Below, piece after piece: positions 1 to 8,956 of a stretch of 64,000 nt of DNA. The translations under genes were made by a program, and so were the position numbers. The stretch comes from JBEBGV01 sp040081265 (lineage in GTDB: Bacteria; Acidobacteriota; Vicinamibacteria; Vicinamibacterales; UBA2999). Numbering within the stretch: the stretch's first letter is position 1; the number at the start of each line of letters is the position of its first letter. The stretch covers positions 24,381-88,380 of the forward strand of contig JBEBGV010000012.1 of NCBI GenBank assembly GCA_040081265.1, given 5' to 3'. The notes beneath the pieces were generated by a model, which worked only from the letters and a program-made list of their open reading frames with translations, did no database searches and had not been told where the DNA came from.

Positions 1-788
1 ATGAAGGGGTTCTTGCCGCCGAGTTCGAGGCAGACCTTGGCGAGACGCCGGCCCGCGGTCTCGGCGATCCAGCGACCAACCTCGCAGGAGCCCGTGAAGC
101 TGAGGACATCAACACCGGGATGTTCGACCAGTGGTGCGCCGGCTTCCTCACCGAAACCGTGGAGAGTGCTGTACACGCCGTCGGGAACGCCGGCCTCGCG
201 CGCCAGTTCCCCAAACGCCCATGCCGAAAGCGGGGTGTCCTCTGACGCCTTGAGGATGGCCGAGTTCCCGCACAGCAGCGCCGGAAACGCCTTCCAGGCC
301 ACATTGGCGATTGGCGTGTTCGCAGCGATGATGAGCCCCGCCACTCCGAGCGGCTGCCGAATGACCATCGCCGCCTTGTTCGGCACCGCGCTCGTCGTCG
401 TCGAGCCGTAGAAACGTCGGCCCTCACCAGCGACGAAGAAGCCCATCTCGATCGCGGCATCGGTCTCGCCGAGTGCGTCTTTCATCGACTTGCCCGTTTC
501 GCGTGCGACGAGTTCGGCAATCGACGTGCGATGCTCGCGCATCAGCATCGCGATCTGCCTGAGGATCTCCCCGCGCTTCACCACCGTCAGCGTGGCCCAG
601 GCCGGAGACGCCTGCCGGGCCAGTTCCACGGCCCGATCGACGTCGGCGGCAGTGGAACGCGCAACCTGGCACAGGACCCGACCGGTCGCGGGATCGTGTT
701 TGGCGAAGGTCCTGCCGTCTGCAGCAGCGGTCAGAACACCACCCAGGTGGTTGAGAACGGTGGCCGGAAGCGCGAGATTCGTGGACAT
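1..788 (-). CDS. Aldehyde dehydrogenase, N-terminal part (runs off the window start)
   Basis: NAD(P)-dependent aldehyde dehydrogenase of the ALDH superfamily, expected to oxidise an aldehyde to the acid in the cytosol. About 262 N-terminal residues are visible on the minus strand, starting at ATG 788. The frame shows the TGRV and APAWATL-type N-terminus, a cofactor stretch around NTPIANVAWK, FTGS, and LELGGKNP, whose Glu is the family's general base. The catalytic Cys region lies beyond the window. The methyltransferase gene upstream ends 15 bp away, so this is the last visible gene of the long glycan operon. Its substrate could be a sugar-derived or unrelated aldehyde and cannot be read from the sequence. 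Confidence 0.85.
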   Translation of the reverse strand, partial: MSTNLALPATVLNHLGGVLTAAADGRTFAKHDPATGRVLCQVARSTAADVDRAVELARQASPAWATLTVVKRGEILRQIAMLMREHRTSIAELVARETGKSMKDALGETDAAIEMGFFVAGEGRRFYGSTTTSAVPNKAAMVIRQPLGVAGLIIAANTPIANVAWKAFPALLCGNSAILKASEDTPLSAWAFGELAREAGVPDGVYSTLHGFGEEAGAPLVEHPGVDVLSFTGSCEVGRWIAETAGRRLAKVCLELGGKNPF

Positions 789-802
789 GAGGGAGTTGAG
801 GA

Positions 803-1840
803 TCAGTGGAGGCGTCGTACGCCCATAGCCCTGGTGGCGACGCGCTTACCAGTGTGACGCACCAGACGCCGGGCCTCGGTCACGCCCGCTGACAGGCGAA
901 TGAGTCCGGCCCGTTCGAGCAGGGGTCGCGACGGCCCGGTCGCGTGAAACGCAGCGAGACTGCGACGTGCGGCGTCGAGCGGCCGCGTTGGCAAAGGCAG
1001 CACGTCGTCGGTGCGCGACGCCAGCAGTCGCAGTCGTTTCTCTCCGCGGCGCCCCCCGTCGACGGGGCCCTCGAGTGGCCGCCAACCCGCACGGGCGAAC
1101 AGTCCCTCCAGGCACGTGCGCGTGTAGGCGGTGACGTGGGACCTGTTGATCATGTACTTGTGATCCCGATGTTCCGCCAGCGTATCGAACCTCGGCACGC
1201 TGACGAGCAGATACCCGCCCGGGCGTACCGCGGCTGCGGCCTCTTGAAGCACGTCGAGTGGCCGGGTCAGGTGTTCGAGCACGTGGTGGAAGAGGATCAG
1301 ATCGAAGGTGCCCTCGCCGGGAATGGCCTCGAGCCGCTGGTGGCGCTTGAACGCCTCGGCACCGGCCGTCTCTATGCCGAAGGTTGACCAGCCGCAGTCC
1401 TGAAGTACGTCGAGGAACTTGCCGCTCCCGCATCCATAGTCGAGGACCCGTGACCCTGCCGGTGGACGGGTCACATCCAGTTCAGTGCGAATGCCGTCGA
1501 ACATGTGGCGCCACGATCCGGCACCAGGGCGACCCACAATCGACTCACCTGCGTGCTCTGCCCGGGTACCGCGTGCGTCGCCCCACCCGCCGTCGGGCCC
1601 GTAGGTCTCTGCGAGTTCGTCGGCGGTCGGCGGCGGGTTCACAAACAGCAGGCCACAGGTTTCGCAGCCATCAACAAAGCCCATCCGACGGCCATCGACC
1701 GGCTTCGAAAGCTTGTGGGGCCACAGGGGAACAAGACGCGACGAACGGCAGGCCGAGCAGGACAGTTGTTCACGAGGCGCACGGTACACGAAGGTTCGAC
1801 CGGCCCACCTCAGTGCGCCGGGCAGCCCGCCACTTACCAC
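803..1840 (-). CDS. SAM-dependent methyltransferase with N-terminal zinc-ribbon cysteines (MT1)
   Basis: Class I SAM methyltransferase of 345 aa. An N-terminal four-cysteine motif (C28/C31 and C59/C62, the second in CETCGLLFVNP) probably binds zinc. It is followed by the SAM motif VLDYGCGSG (about 132-140) and by the FHHVLEHL and PGGYLLVSVP motifs typical of the fold. The GTG start at 1840 overlaps the stop of the SDR gene, so translational coupling is likely. Four related zinc-ribbon methyltransferase copies (three intact, one remnant) lie in this window. Such enzymes often methylate nucleotide sugars or glycan residues. The target here is unknown. Confidence 0.8.
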   Translation of the reverse strand: MVSGGLPGALRWAGRTFVYRAPREQLSCSACRSSRLVPLWPHKLSKPVDGRRMGFVDGCETCGLLFVNPPPTADELAETYGPDGGWGDARGTRAEHAGESIVGRPGAGSWRHMFDGIRTELDVTRPPAGSRVLDYGCGSGKFLDVLQDCGWSTFGIETAGAEAFKRHQRLEAIPGEGTFDLILFHHVLEHLTRPLDVLQEAAAAVRPGGYLLVSVPRFDTLAEHRDHKYMINRSHVTAYTRTCLEGLFARAGWRPLEGPVDGGRRGEKRLRLLASRTDDVLPLPTRPLDAARRSLAAFHATGPSRPLLERAGLIRLSAGVTEARRLVRHTGKRVATRAMGVRRLH

Positions 1841-2688
1841 GCCGTAAAGCCGCCCTCGACCCGCAGTTCATGTCCGGTGACGTATGAGGCCGCGGACGAG
1901 GCAAGAAACACGAGGGGGCCCTTGAGATCACCGGCCTCCGCCATTCGCCTGAGGGGCACGCGCGCGCCGTACTTGGCCTTGAACTGTTCGTCCTGCCCTG
2001 CCAGCACCCCACCCGGCGACAGCGTGTTCACGCGCACGCCAGCTGGTGCCCAGTGTGTTGCGAAGAACTTGCCGAGGTTCACGACGCCAGCCTTCGACGC
2101 ACCGTACGCCGGTGCCTTGATGAAGGGAGCGTTGCCGGCAAGGTGATCGTAGAAGTGCGGGTCTGGCGACACCGACGCATAGAGCGACCCGATGTTGATA
2201 ATCGAACCCCCGCCTGCCTTGGCCATGCGTGCGCCGAACACCTGGATGACCTGAAAGGTCCCGATCAGGTTCACCTCGACCATGCGCCGGAAGTCCTCGA
2301 CGGGCAGGGTATCGAGGTGGTGGCGTCCACCGGGCGCGTCGGGCGGCTGATCGATGCCCGCGTTGTTGACGAGCACCGTCGCGACATCGAAGCTGAACTC
2401 GACCTGGGTCGCCGCGCGCTCGATCGAATCGCGGCTCGTGATGTCGCAGTCGATGCGGACCAGCCGCTCACCCGCCGCAGCGGCCACCGCCGCAAACAGT
2501 GGTGATGCCTTCGCCCCGGGCAGGTCCAGCGCGGCGACACGCGCGCCGGCGTCAAGGAGTGCGTCCACCCAGATCGGACCGAGTTTGCCACAGGCCCCCG
2601 TCACGACCGCAACCGCTCCATCGAGGCGGAACAGGTCGCTCACCGCACCACCGGACTCGGAGTGATCCCGAGGCGCTGGTGGGGTCAC
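1834..2688 (-). CDS. Short-chain dehydrogenase/reductase (SDR)
   Basis: Classical SDR of 284 aa, NAD(P)-dependent. Visible are the cofactor loop TGACGKLG (about 30-37), NNAG (108-111) and the catalytic YGASK (Y195, K199). It lies between nonulosonate synthase NeuB1 and methyltransferase MT1. SDRs in such loci reduce or oxidise sugar intermediates, but some nonulosonate loci carry SDRs of unknown role. The GTG start at 2688 overlaps the neuB1 stop. An internal GTG at 2643, before SDLFRLDG, is an equally good start. Confidence 0.8.
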   Translation of the reverse strand: MTPPAPRDHSESGGAVSDLFRLDGAVAVVTGACGKLGPIWVDALLDAGARVAALDLPGAKASPLFAAVAAAAGERLVRIDCDITSRDSIERAATQVEFSFDVATVLVNNAGIDQPPDAPGGRHHLDTLPVEDFRRMVEVNLIGTFQVIQVFGARMAKAGGGSIINIGSLYASVSPDPHFYDHLAGNAPFIKAPAYGASKAGVVNLGKFFATHWAPAGVRVNTLSPGGVLAGQDEQFKAKYGARVPLRRMAEAGDLKGPLVFLASSAASYVTGHELRVEGGFTAW

Positions 2689-3761
2689 GAGCGCACGAGC
2701 TCGGGATTCGGCTTGCTCAGCACGTCGAAGGTCAGAAAGTCGTCTTCGTGCAGCGCCTTCAACGTGGCACGACCGAGCACCGTGTCCAGCTCATACGGTG
2801 GAATGCCACCCGCGGGCGACTTCATCACCACGTCATCAGGCCCGAGGACATGTCCCGCCGGAAGGTCGCGGGCAACGACGAGGCTCTTGCCCATCTTGAG
2901 GATCGGAGCGCGCTCGCTCTCGTAGATCTTCTTCTTGCCGTCCCCGGTGGCGCGGAACGTCCGGTCCAGGTCACGCACCAGCTTGCGGAGACCGACCGGC
3001 TCGAGCGAAAAGGCGTGGTCGGTTCCCTTCATCGCGCGGTTCAGGGTGAAGTGCTTCTCGACAATGCGCGCGCCAAGGACATAGGCGGCGACAGGCATCG
3101 CGATGCCGTTGTCGTGGCTGGAGAAGCCGATGACCGCACCAGGGAAACGCTCCCGGTATGTGGCGATGACGCTGAGATCGAGCTCCTCGAACGCAGCCGG
3201 ATAGCCCGCCGTGCACTGCAGGATGGCCACCTGAGAGTTGATCGGCATCACCGCATCGTAGGCACGCTGCACGTCCTCGATCGTCGCGCCACCGGTCGAC
3301 ATCACCATCGGCTTGCCGAATCGGGCCACATGCTGCAGCAACGGGATGCTCTTGATGTCCCCCGACGCCATCTTGTAGGCCGGGACGGAGAGGGACTCGA
3401 GGAAGTCGGCGCTGGCGACGTCAAAGGCGGTCGAGAAGAAGTCGATCCCCAGCTCCGCGGCGTACGCCTGCAGATTTCGATACTCCTTGAGGCCGAACTC
3501 GAGAAACTCCCGGTGCTCGCCGTAGGTGGCACCGAAGCTGTTCTCGTTGTCGTAGGGTCGGTTGTAGGCGGCACGGGTGTACAAGCCGCGATTGTCACGC
3601 TTCTGCAGCTTGACCGCGTGGGCGCCAGCCTGCTTGGCCTCCCGAAACAGCTCGCGCGCCTTCTCGAGGCTGCCCTGATGGTTGTGCCCGATTTCGGCGA
3701 TCACATAACACTGCGTGTCGTCGCCAATCTCCGTGGTGCCGATTCTGAATCTACCTGCCAT
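2685..3761 (-). CDS. neuB: Nonulosonic acid synthase, NeuB family (NeuB1)
   Basis: Condenses an N-acetylhexosamine (ManNAc or a modified analogue) with phosphoenolpyruvate to a nine-carbon nonulosonic acid. The 358-aa protein has AEIGHNHQG (22-30), a TIM barrel with GFSSHDNG and VEKHFT supplying the two metal-binding His, KGTDHAFS, and a C-terminal SAF/antifreeze-like domain (about 290-350, RDLPAGHVLGPDDV). Length is normal for the family. This NeuB is about 9 kb downstream of the nearest neuC/neuA set. The sequence does not tell whether the product is neuraminic, legionaminic or pseudaminic acid. It diverges clearly from NeuB2 at 14.1-15.1 kb, so the two probably use different substrates. 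Confidence 0.9.
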   Translation of the reverse strand: MAGRFRIGTTEIGDDTQCYVIAEIGHNHQGSLEKARELFREAKQAGAHAVKLQKRDNRGLYTRAAYNRPYDNENSFGATYGEHREFLEFGLKEYRNLQAYAAELGIDFFSTAFDVASADFLESLSVPAYKMASGDIKSIPLLQHVARFGKPMVMSTGGATIEDVQRAYDAVMPINSQVAILQCTAGYPAAFEELDLSVIATYRERFPGAVIGFSSHDNGIAMPVAAYVLGARIVEKHFTLNRAMKGTDHAFSLEPVGLRKLVRDLDRTFRATGDGKKKIYESERAPILKMGKSLVVARDLPAGHVLGPDDVVMKSPAGGIPPYELDTVLGRATLKALHEDDFLTFDVLSKPNPELVRS

Positions 3762-3781
3762 GCGTGCTCCAGCGTCGACCG

Positions 3782-4720
3782 TTACGGTCGTGACTTCGAC
3801 ATTTCAGCTACCGGCCTCAGCTGGGCCACGAGCTGAGCCCACCCGTAATCGGTGTGGGCGATCTCGCGTGCGGCTCGCCCGATGATGCCGGCCTCGGTCA
3901 GGTCGGGCAGCGCCTCACAGCGATTGATGTCGACGATGTTCTTCATGTGCACCAGGCCGGCCGGCGAGTGCTCGTCGAGGTTGGTGATCACGGCGCAACC
4001 GCATTCCATCGCGGCGTTCACCGTGGTGTTGTTGGCGCGCAGACCCTTCTCGAAGAATGCCGCCAGATAGGTGCACTCGACGAGGTGGTTGAACACCGCC
4101 GTGTCGGACAGGTACCCCATGAAATACACCTGGCCGTTGAACAGCGCCTGCAGTTCCTCGAAGCGAACCACGAACGATCCGTCGAAGCTGGTGTTCTCGT
4201 GCAGTGCGGTCGAGACGTACACGGAGTACGACTTGCCGGTCGCCTCGAGCAGATCGCGCAACCGCCGGTAGAGCGGCACCCGGATCTTGTGCGCCATCCC
4301 GAAGGTGAACACCGACAGTTCCGTGCGCTGAAATCGCTGCGGGTTGAGCAGCGTTCCGGGACAGAACAACTCGACGATGTCCGGCCGGAGCCCGGCAAGC
4401 TCGTGCGACAGCTCGCGGTTCCCGCAATAAGCTCGGGCGGCGGACGCGATCAGGCGTTTTTCGACCGGTGTCCCGTCAAAGGCGTGAAAAAACACCTCAA
4501 ACCGGCCCTCGTGTTCGGCAACCCACCGCCCCAGCGACTCGGCGTCGGCGGTGCTGAACTCCGAGAGCTTGAGCGAGAGCAGCGGGTGGGCATGGCCCTC
4601 CAGATCCGGGGATCCGATGCCCACGACGGGGAGCGAGAGGTGCCGGGCCAGGATCGTATTGAACTTGGCGATGCCGCAGGTCCACGGATTCAGGTGGTAG
4701 CCTGCAATGCAGTCAATCAT
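3782..4720 (-). CDS. Putative glycosyltransferase (GT-B-like C-terminus)
   Basis: A 312-aa soluble protein. The best clue is the C-terminal stretch TTVNAAMECGCAVITN followed by EHSP, which resembles the donor-binding E-x7-E region of GT4-type glycosyltransferases. The N-terminal WTCGIAKFN is like the glycine-rich acceptor loop at the start of GT-B enzymes. No signal peptide or membrane segment is seen. It sits in the glycan operon, 20 bp before neuB1, with ATG at 4720. Function is inferred from these weak motifs and from context. Confidence 0.55.
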   Translation of the reverse strand: MIDCIAGYHLNPWTCGIAKFNTILARHLSLPVVGIGSPDLEGHAHPLLSLKLSEFSTADAESLGRWVAEHEGRFEVFFHAFDGTPVEKRLIASAARAYCGNRELSHELAGLRPDIVELFCPGTLLNPQRFQRTELSVFTFGMAHKIRVPLYRRLRDLLEATGKSYSVYVSTALHENTSFDGSFVVRFEELQALFNGQVYFMGYLSDTAVFNHLVECTYLAAFFEKGLRANNTTVNAAMECGCAVITNLDEHSPAGLVHMKNIVDINRCEALPDLTEAGIIGRAAREIAHTDYGWAQLVAQLRPVAEMSKSRP

Positions 4721-4782
4721 CAGCCGACCATTTTACGTCGAGTCAGCCCGGCGCGGCCCGAACCCGTCTTCCGGGGCGTTCC

Positions 4783-5277
4783 TCAGCGTGGCGGCTGGGC
4801 ACCGGAACAGGCGGCCACCGCTTCGTCCGCATGGGCCACCGGACCCTCGAGGTCGCTCTCGGGCTGACCGAGCAGCGGCAGCGCCTGAGGAAAACGCGCC
4901 CGAGCCAGGCACACGGCCAGCCGCGACCGGGTCGGATCGGCACCCGACCTCAACAGCAGCGCCGTCATCTCGATCTGGCGGGACAGAATCGCGGCCTCGA
5001 CCGGCGTCACGTCGAAGGCGACCACGTCGATAAGACCAGGGCGCACATGCGACACGGCGTCCACATCCGCCCCCCGCGCCATCATCTCGAGCGCCTGCGC
5101 CGCATTCCCCCACGCGACGGCCTCCGCAATGGTGTCTGGCGGCCTGGCCGCCAGCGTCCAGGGACGCACCGTTTCGATCAGGAGGTAGAGCGCCACAAGC
5201 CCGGTGGCGAGCACCGGTCCCATCGTCAGGAGAACGGCCGGCTCACGGAGCCTCGCGAACAGGGCGCCCTTGTTCAC
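4783..5277 (-). CDS. Small membrane-anchored ankyrin-like protein (copy 1)
   Basis: 164 aa from GTG 5277, which overlaps the upstream stop as GTGA. One N-terminal membrane segment (about residues 14-36) is followed by a soluble part with two ankyrin-like units (EAVAWGNAAQALEMMARGADVD and, further on, PVEAAILSRQIEMTALLLRSGADP). The longer open frame upstream of 5277 is the shadow of the neighbouring membrane gene. A paralogue with the same layout lies at 50367-50816, also directly after a homologue of the same large membrane protein. The pair is therefore a conserved two-gene module. Function unknown. Confidence 0.7.
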   Translation of the reverse strand: MNKGALFARLREPAVLLTMGPVLATGLVALYLLIETVRPWTLAARPPDTIAEAVAWGNAAQALEMMARGADVDAVSHVRPGLIDVVAFDVTPVEAAILSRQIEMTALLLRSGADPTRSRLAVCLARARFPQALPLLGQPESDLEGPVAHADEAVAACSGAQPPR

Positions 5278-6725
5278 TGGGTGATGTCGAAGACGCGGTC
5301 GGCAAGTCCATTGGGCGCCCTGCGCACCCGGCTGCCCCCACGGATGGCCTGACGACGGAGGGCGTTGAGGATCTGGGTCTCCATCGCCGTAAAGGGCTCT
5401 TCGAAGTGCTGCTTCCGCTCCCACTCCTCGTAGTACGCCCACTCGTTGCGGGTCGACCCTTCGCGGACCTGCAGGCTGTAGTGGATCCCCATCAGGCGGA
5501 TGCTCCACCCGCACGCCACGATCGTCATGGCGAAGGCCAGCGCCCGGTGCGGCAACCTGAGCCCCGCCACTCCGGTCACGAATTGCTGCAGCACCGCGGA
5601 AGCGGCCAGCGCGTAAAACAGCCCCGCCGGGCCCAGGATGGCGTCTTTCGCGTAGGCGAAAGCAAAGACCGCATTGCCCAGCAGGACGCCCGCGAAGATG
5701 ACGACCATCCGATCCGCATCGCTGTCGAACACCCCACGCCGCCACCGCCCGAGCCGCTGCGCCGCGAAGGCCAGCAGGACTCCGGTCATGGCCGTGCTGC
5801 TGACGACGGTGATCAGGCGCCAGAGTTCGATCCGGCCGCGCAGCACCGTATCGACGAACACCCAGACGCCGCCCCGAGGCTCGGCAAAGAGGACCGCCGA
5901 GATCGCGCTGACAAAGTTATAGAGGTAGAACGGGAGCGGGTTGGGACCAAACCGACGGATGAGTTCGCCGGTGTCGAGCACCCTGAATCCGAACCCGGCA
6001 CTGCGCTCTCCAAGGTCGGGCGTCGACCCGCCGAGCCACACGAACCGGCCGTACGCGTAGACACCGACGGTCAGCACCACCGCGCCGACCGCCCAGACCG
6101 ACACGCCTCTGTAGCCCACGAGATACGACGCGACAAGCACCGCGGCGACCACGAGACCGCTCTCGATGGTCAGCATGGCGAACACCAGCAGGACCACGGC
6201 GGCGATGTCCACGAGCCACGACGGCCGCGCGCGCGAGAGATTGATGGCCGCCGCACAACAGATCAGGATGGTCAGGAAGTGATTGATGGGCAGCCCTTCG
6301 AGGATGGCCCCCGAGAAGGTGTGAATCCCGAGGACCATCGCCAGCGTGACGGGCACCATCGCCGCCGCGGCCTTCGTACGCACGCGCAACGCGCCGACCA
6401 CGAGGAGCAGCAGCACGAGCAGCTGCGCGACCTGAAAACCCCGGAACCAGGGCTGATAGTTTCCGCCCGACAGTTCGTAGACGACCTTGATCAGTCCGCG
6501 GCGGAACGGCCGCAGATACGGTCCCGCCTGGAACTGACTCCTCAGCGTGTCCATCAGCGACCCCTCGTACACGCTCTGAAATTCGGTGTACGAGTCGCTC
6601 AGCTGAATAGGAATCCGCAGCAGGAACACGCCCATGATGCCCGCCGACACCACGGCCATCGCGATGGCGACCAGCGTCCACCGGTTGGGTGACGAATGGT
6701 CGACGAGATCAGGGCTGACGGGCAA
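5274..6725 (-). CDS. Polytopic membrane protein, partner of the ankyrin-like protein (copy 1)
   Basis: 483 aa with about ten hydrophobic segments. It has no motif that I can assign with confidence. An early periplasmic-looking loop (QLSDSYTEFQSVYEG) and a late conserved patch (IHYSLQVREGSTRNEW) are shared with the paralogue at 48944-50374. The overall shape (short N-terminus, first TM, long loop, many TMs) resembles GT-C glycosyltransferases or O-antigen-type membrane proteins. The TTG at 6725 has GAGAAG upstream and overlaps the methyltransferase stop by 17 bp. An in-frame ATG near 6662 is the alternative start. Confidence 0.65.
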   Translation of the reverse strand: MPVSPDLVDHSSPNRWTLVAIAMAVVSAGIMGVFLLRIPIQLSDSYTEFQSVYEGSLMDTLRSQFQAGPYLRPFRRGLIKVVYELSGGNYQPWFRGFQVAQLLVLLLLVVGALRVRTKAAAAMVPVTLAMVLGIHTFSGAILEGLPINHFLTILICCAAAINLSRARPSWLVDIAAVVLLVFAMLTIESGLVVAAVLVASYLVGYRGVSVWAVGAVVLTVGVYAYGRFVWLGGSTPDLGERSAGFGFRVLDTGELIRRFGPNPLPFYLYNFVSAISAVLFAEPRGGVWVFVDTVLRGRIELWRLITVVSSTAMTGVLLAFAAQRLGRWRRGVFDSDADRMVVIFAGVLLGNAVFAFAYAKDAILGPAGLFYALAASAVLQQFVTGVAGLRLPHRALAFAMTIVACGWSIRLMGIHYSLQVREGSTRNEWAYYEEWERKQHFEEPFTAMETQILNALRRQAIRGGSRVRRAPNGLADRVFDITQ

Positions 6726-7383
6726 GCTTCTCGAGCACGAGCACGCGGCCCTTGTTGCCCCAGTCCATCCGGGCTTCGAGATCCGGGCGCGAGCGGCAGC
6801 CTTCGAGGACGAACATCAGGCGGAGCAAGTCCTTGTTGAGCAGGGTGATGTGGGTGGGATCGAGATCGTCGCTGGTGTTGAAGTCGAGCAGATCGCCAGG
6901 ATTGGGATGAAAGCGGGTAGTGACATAAATCAGCCGGGACGTCATCCGGACCATGTTGGCCACCGCCTGCTTCACCTCGAACACCGTGAGATGCTCGATG
7001 ACTTCGCGGCAGATCACCAGATCGACGCAGTTGTCGGGCTTGAGCGAGGTGTCGGTGACTGTGCCGATCGCGATGCGGTCGCGCACCTCAGGGGTGGCAA
7101 GACGCCGGCTGCTCTCGGCGAAGTCAATGCCTTCAACGTCGACACCAAGCTCCCAGAGCAGGTGCATCAGCGCGCCCGGGCCACATCCCAGGTCGAGGGC
7201 CCGCACCGGCTCGAGCACTTCCTTGATCAGAGCGGGGTTTCGCGCCTCGAGCTGACGGCGCGTCTCGAGGCTGTAGTTGTTGCCGGCGTCCCGCCACTCG
7301 CCCGTGAAGTACTCGGCATCGTAGTGGGTGGACGCGGTGGGTTTCTGCTCGAGAATCCGCCGTTCGAACTCCGTAATGGTCAT
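6709..7383 (-). CDS. SAM-dependent methyltransferase (MT5)
   Basis: Class I methyltransferase of 224 aa without the zinc-ribbon region. It has the SAM-binding motif ALDLGCGPG (62-70), an acidic end of strand 2 (VEGIDFAESS), and ICREVIEHL as motif IV. ATG 7383 overlaps the stop of the nucleotidyltransferase gene as ATGA. The role within the glycan operon is presumably sugar or glycan methylation. The acceptor cannot be read from the sequence. Confidence 0.8.
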   Translation of the reverse strand: MTITEFERRILEQKPTASTHYDAEYFTGEWRDAGNNYSLETRRQLEARNPALIKEVLEPVRALDLGCGPGALMHLLWELGVDVEGIDFAESSRRLATPEVRDRIAIGTVTDTSLKPDNCVDLVICREVIEHLTVFEVKQAVANMVRMTSRLIYVTTRFHPNPGDLLDFNTSDDLDPTHITLLNKDLLRLMFVLEGCRSRPDLEARMDWGNKGRVLVLEKLARQP

Positions 7384-7823
7384 TGCTCTCCCTGCTGGGC
7401 GCAGTAGTCCTTGAGGATGCGGCTGGACGAATCCAGCACGGCGTCGAGATAGACGATCTCGATGCCGTTGTCGCGGCAGATGTCGATCTGCTGCGCCGGC
7501 AGACGTCCGCGCCAGTCGCTACCCTTGACGTAGTAGCGTGGTCGGAGCTGTCTGAGCACCGTCTCGGTATCGACTTCGTAGATGTAGGTGTAACTGATGT
7601 AGCGGATCGCATCGACTATCGCGGCGCGCTGCTCCTCGCCGAGCAACGGCCGATGCTTGGTCCGCACATAGCGATCAGAGGCCACGTTGCAAAGCACGGG
7701 AACACCGAGCTCGCTGGCCATGCGGAAGTACTCGATGTGCCCGCGATGGAGAGGGTCGAACGCTCCGTCCACCATCGCCACCTTCCCCGCCAGGGCGGGC
7801 AGTTCCGCGAACGTCAGGATCAC
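7380..7823 (-). CDS. Cytidylyltransferase-like nucleotidyltransferase
   Basis: 147 aa from GTG 7823, overlapping the epimerase stop as GTGA. It belongs to the HxGH nucleotidyltransferase superfamily: DGAFDPLHRGH (about 20-29) carries the signature, followed by VASDRYVRTKHRP and YVKGSDW. A C-terminal DSSSRIL takes the place of the usual ISSTxIR. Length and motifs resemble the RfaE C-domain, glycerol-3-phosphate cytidylyltransferase and related activating enzymes. It would transfer a nucleotide to a phosphorylated sugar or alcohol. The lower-case frame upstream of 7823 is shadow coding. Confidence 0.75.
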   Translation of the reverse strand: MILTFAELPALAGKVAMVDGAFDPLHRGHIEYFRMASELGVPVLCNVASDRYVRTKHRPLLGEEQRAAIVDAIRYISYTYIYEVDTETVLRQLRPRYYVKGSDWRGRLPAQQIDICRDNGIEIVYLDAVLDSSSRILKDYCAQQGEQ

Positions 7824-8956
7824 TGCTGGACCAGCAGGCCTTTGGCCTTGAGCTCGTCGAGCGCCCGGTCGAAGAAATCCACCGCTCCGTCCGGCGACGA
7901 CTTCGCCCACTCGATCAGTTCGGTGAACCCCTGCTCGAGGGTCACACGAGGGGTGAACCCGAGCGTGTCGCGGGCGCGCGTGATGTCAGCGGTGTTGTGC
8001 CGGATGTCGAACTTGCGGCCGGTCTCGGTGATCTGCGGCTCGATGCTCGAGCCCAGCAACCGGGCGAGCAGGCGGGCAATGTCGAGGATGGTGACGGTCT
8101 CGCCCGAACCCACGTTGACGGGCAGGTAGTCGGCTCCCGGCTTCTCCAGCATCAGCACGAGACAATCCACGACGTCGTGGATGGAGACGAAGTCGCGGAG
8201 CTGCCCGCCGTCCTCGAACACGACTGGCTGTCGGCCGTTCAGCAGGCGGCTCAACCAGATGGCGGCGACGCCTGCATACGGGTTGCTCAGGCTCTGGCGT
8301 GGACCATAGACGTTGAAGAACCGCGGCGCCACTGCCGGAATACCGTAGGTCTTGCCGATGAGCAGCACCATCTCTTCCTGGTGGTACTTGGTCATCGAAT
8401 AGATATTGTCGCGATAGAGCGCCTTGTCCTCGGGCGTCGGCACCGACTGCACGTGCTCGTGGCAGACAGGGCATCGCTGTTCCCAGTCGTGCGCGGCGAG
8501 CTGTTGTTCCGTGCGGATGGTTGGTGCAACCATGCCATGCGTGGGACACGCGTAGGCACCCTCCCCATAGACACCGATCGACGAAGCGACCAGCACCTTC
8601 TCGACCGAGTGCTTCGCGTTGACGAGGATGTCGAGCAGCAGGGCGGTGCCACGCGTGTTGACGTCCACGTAGCGGTCCACCTGATACATGCTCTGGCCGA
8701 CGCTGACTGCGGCACCGAAGTGCACAACGGCCTGGGCAGCCAGCACCAGCGGCTCGAACACCTGCCGGTCGCGCACATCGCCTTTCACATAGGTGGCCTT
8801 CGCATTGGCATACGAAGGCCAGGTCCCGGTTCGATGCACCTGCGGCTCGAGGTTGTCGAGCACGGTGACGTTGTATCCACGACCAACGAGCGAGTCGACC
8901 AGGTGGGAGCCGATGTAGCCGGCACCTCCGGTGACGAGCACGTCACGAATGCTCAT
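7820..8956 (-). CDS. NAD-dependent nucleotide-sugar epimerase/dehydratase with cysteine pairs
   Basis: Extended SDR of 378 aa with GGAGYIGS (10-17) for NAD binding and catalytic YSMTKYH. An insertion between them contains CPTHG and, about 25 residues on, CPVCHEH. That insertion is known from dTDP-L-rhamnose 4-epimerase-type proteins and may bind zinc. The likely reaction is C4 epimerisation of a dTDP- or UDP-sugar. The exact substrate is not determinable here. ATG 8956 overlaps the family-A gene upstream by 14 bp. Confidence 0.82.
   Translation of the reverse strand: MSIRDVLVTGGAGYIGSHLVDSLVGRGYNVTVLDNLEPQVHRTGTWPSYANAKATYVKGDVRDRQVFEPLVLAAQAVVHFGAAVSVGQSMYQVDRYVDVNTRGTALLLDILVNAKHSVEKVLVASSIGVYGEGAYACPTHGMVAPTIRTEQQLAAHDWEQRCPVCHEHVQSVPTPEDKALYRDNIYSMTKYHQEEMVLLIGKTYGIPAVAPRFFNVYGPRQSLSNPYAGVAAIWLSRLLNGRQPVVFEDGGQLRDFVSIHDVVDCLVLMLEKPGADYLPVNVGSGETVTILDIARLLARLLGSSIEPQITETGRKFDIRHNTADITRARDTLGFTPRVTLEQGFTELIEWAKSSPDGAVDFFDRALDELKAKGLLVQQ

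Noticed and set aside
2499..3836. Long plus-strand open frame of 445 codons
   Set aside because: It lies opposite neuB1 and has the skewed composition of a shadow frame (Arg/His/Gly-rich).
5406..6692. Long plus-strand frame of 428 codons
   Set aside because: Antisense to the membrane protein gene, rich in Arg/His/Asp without any motif.
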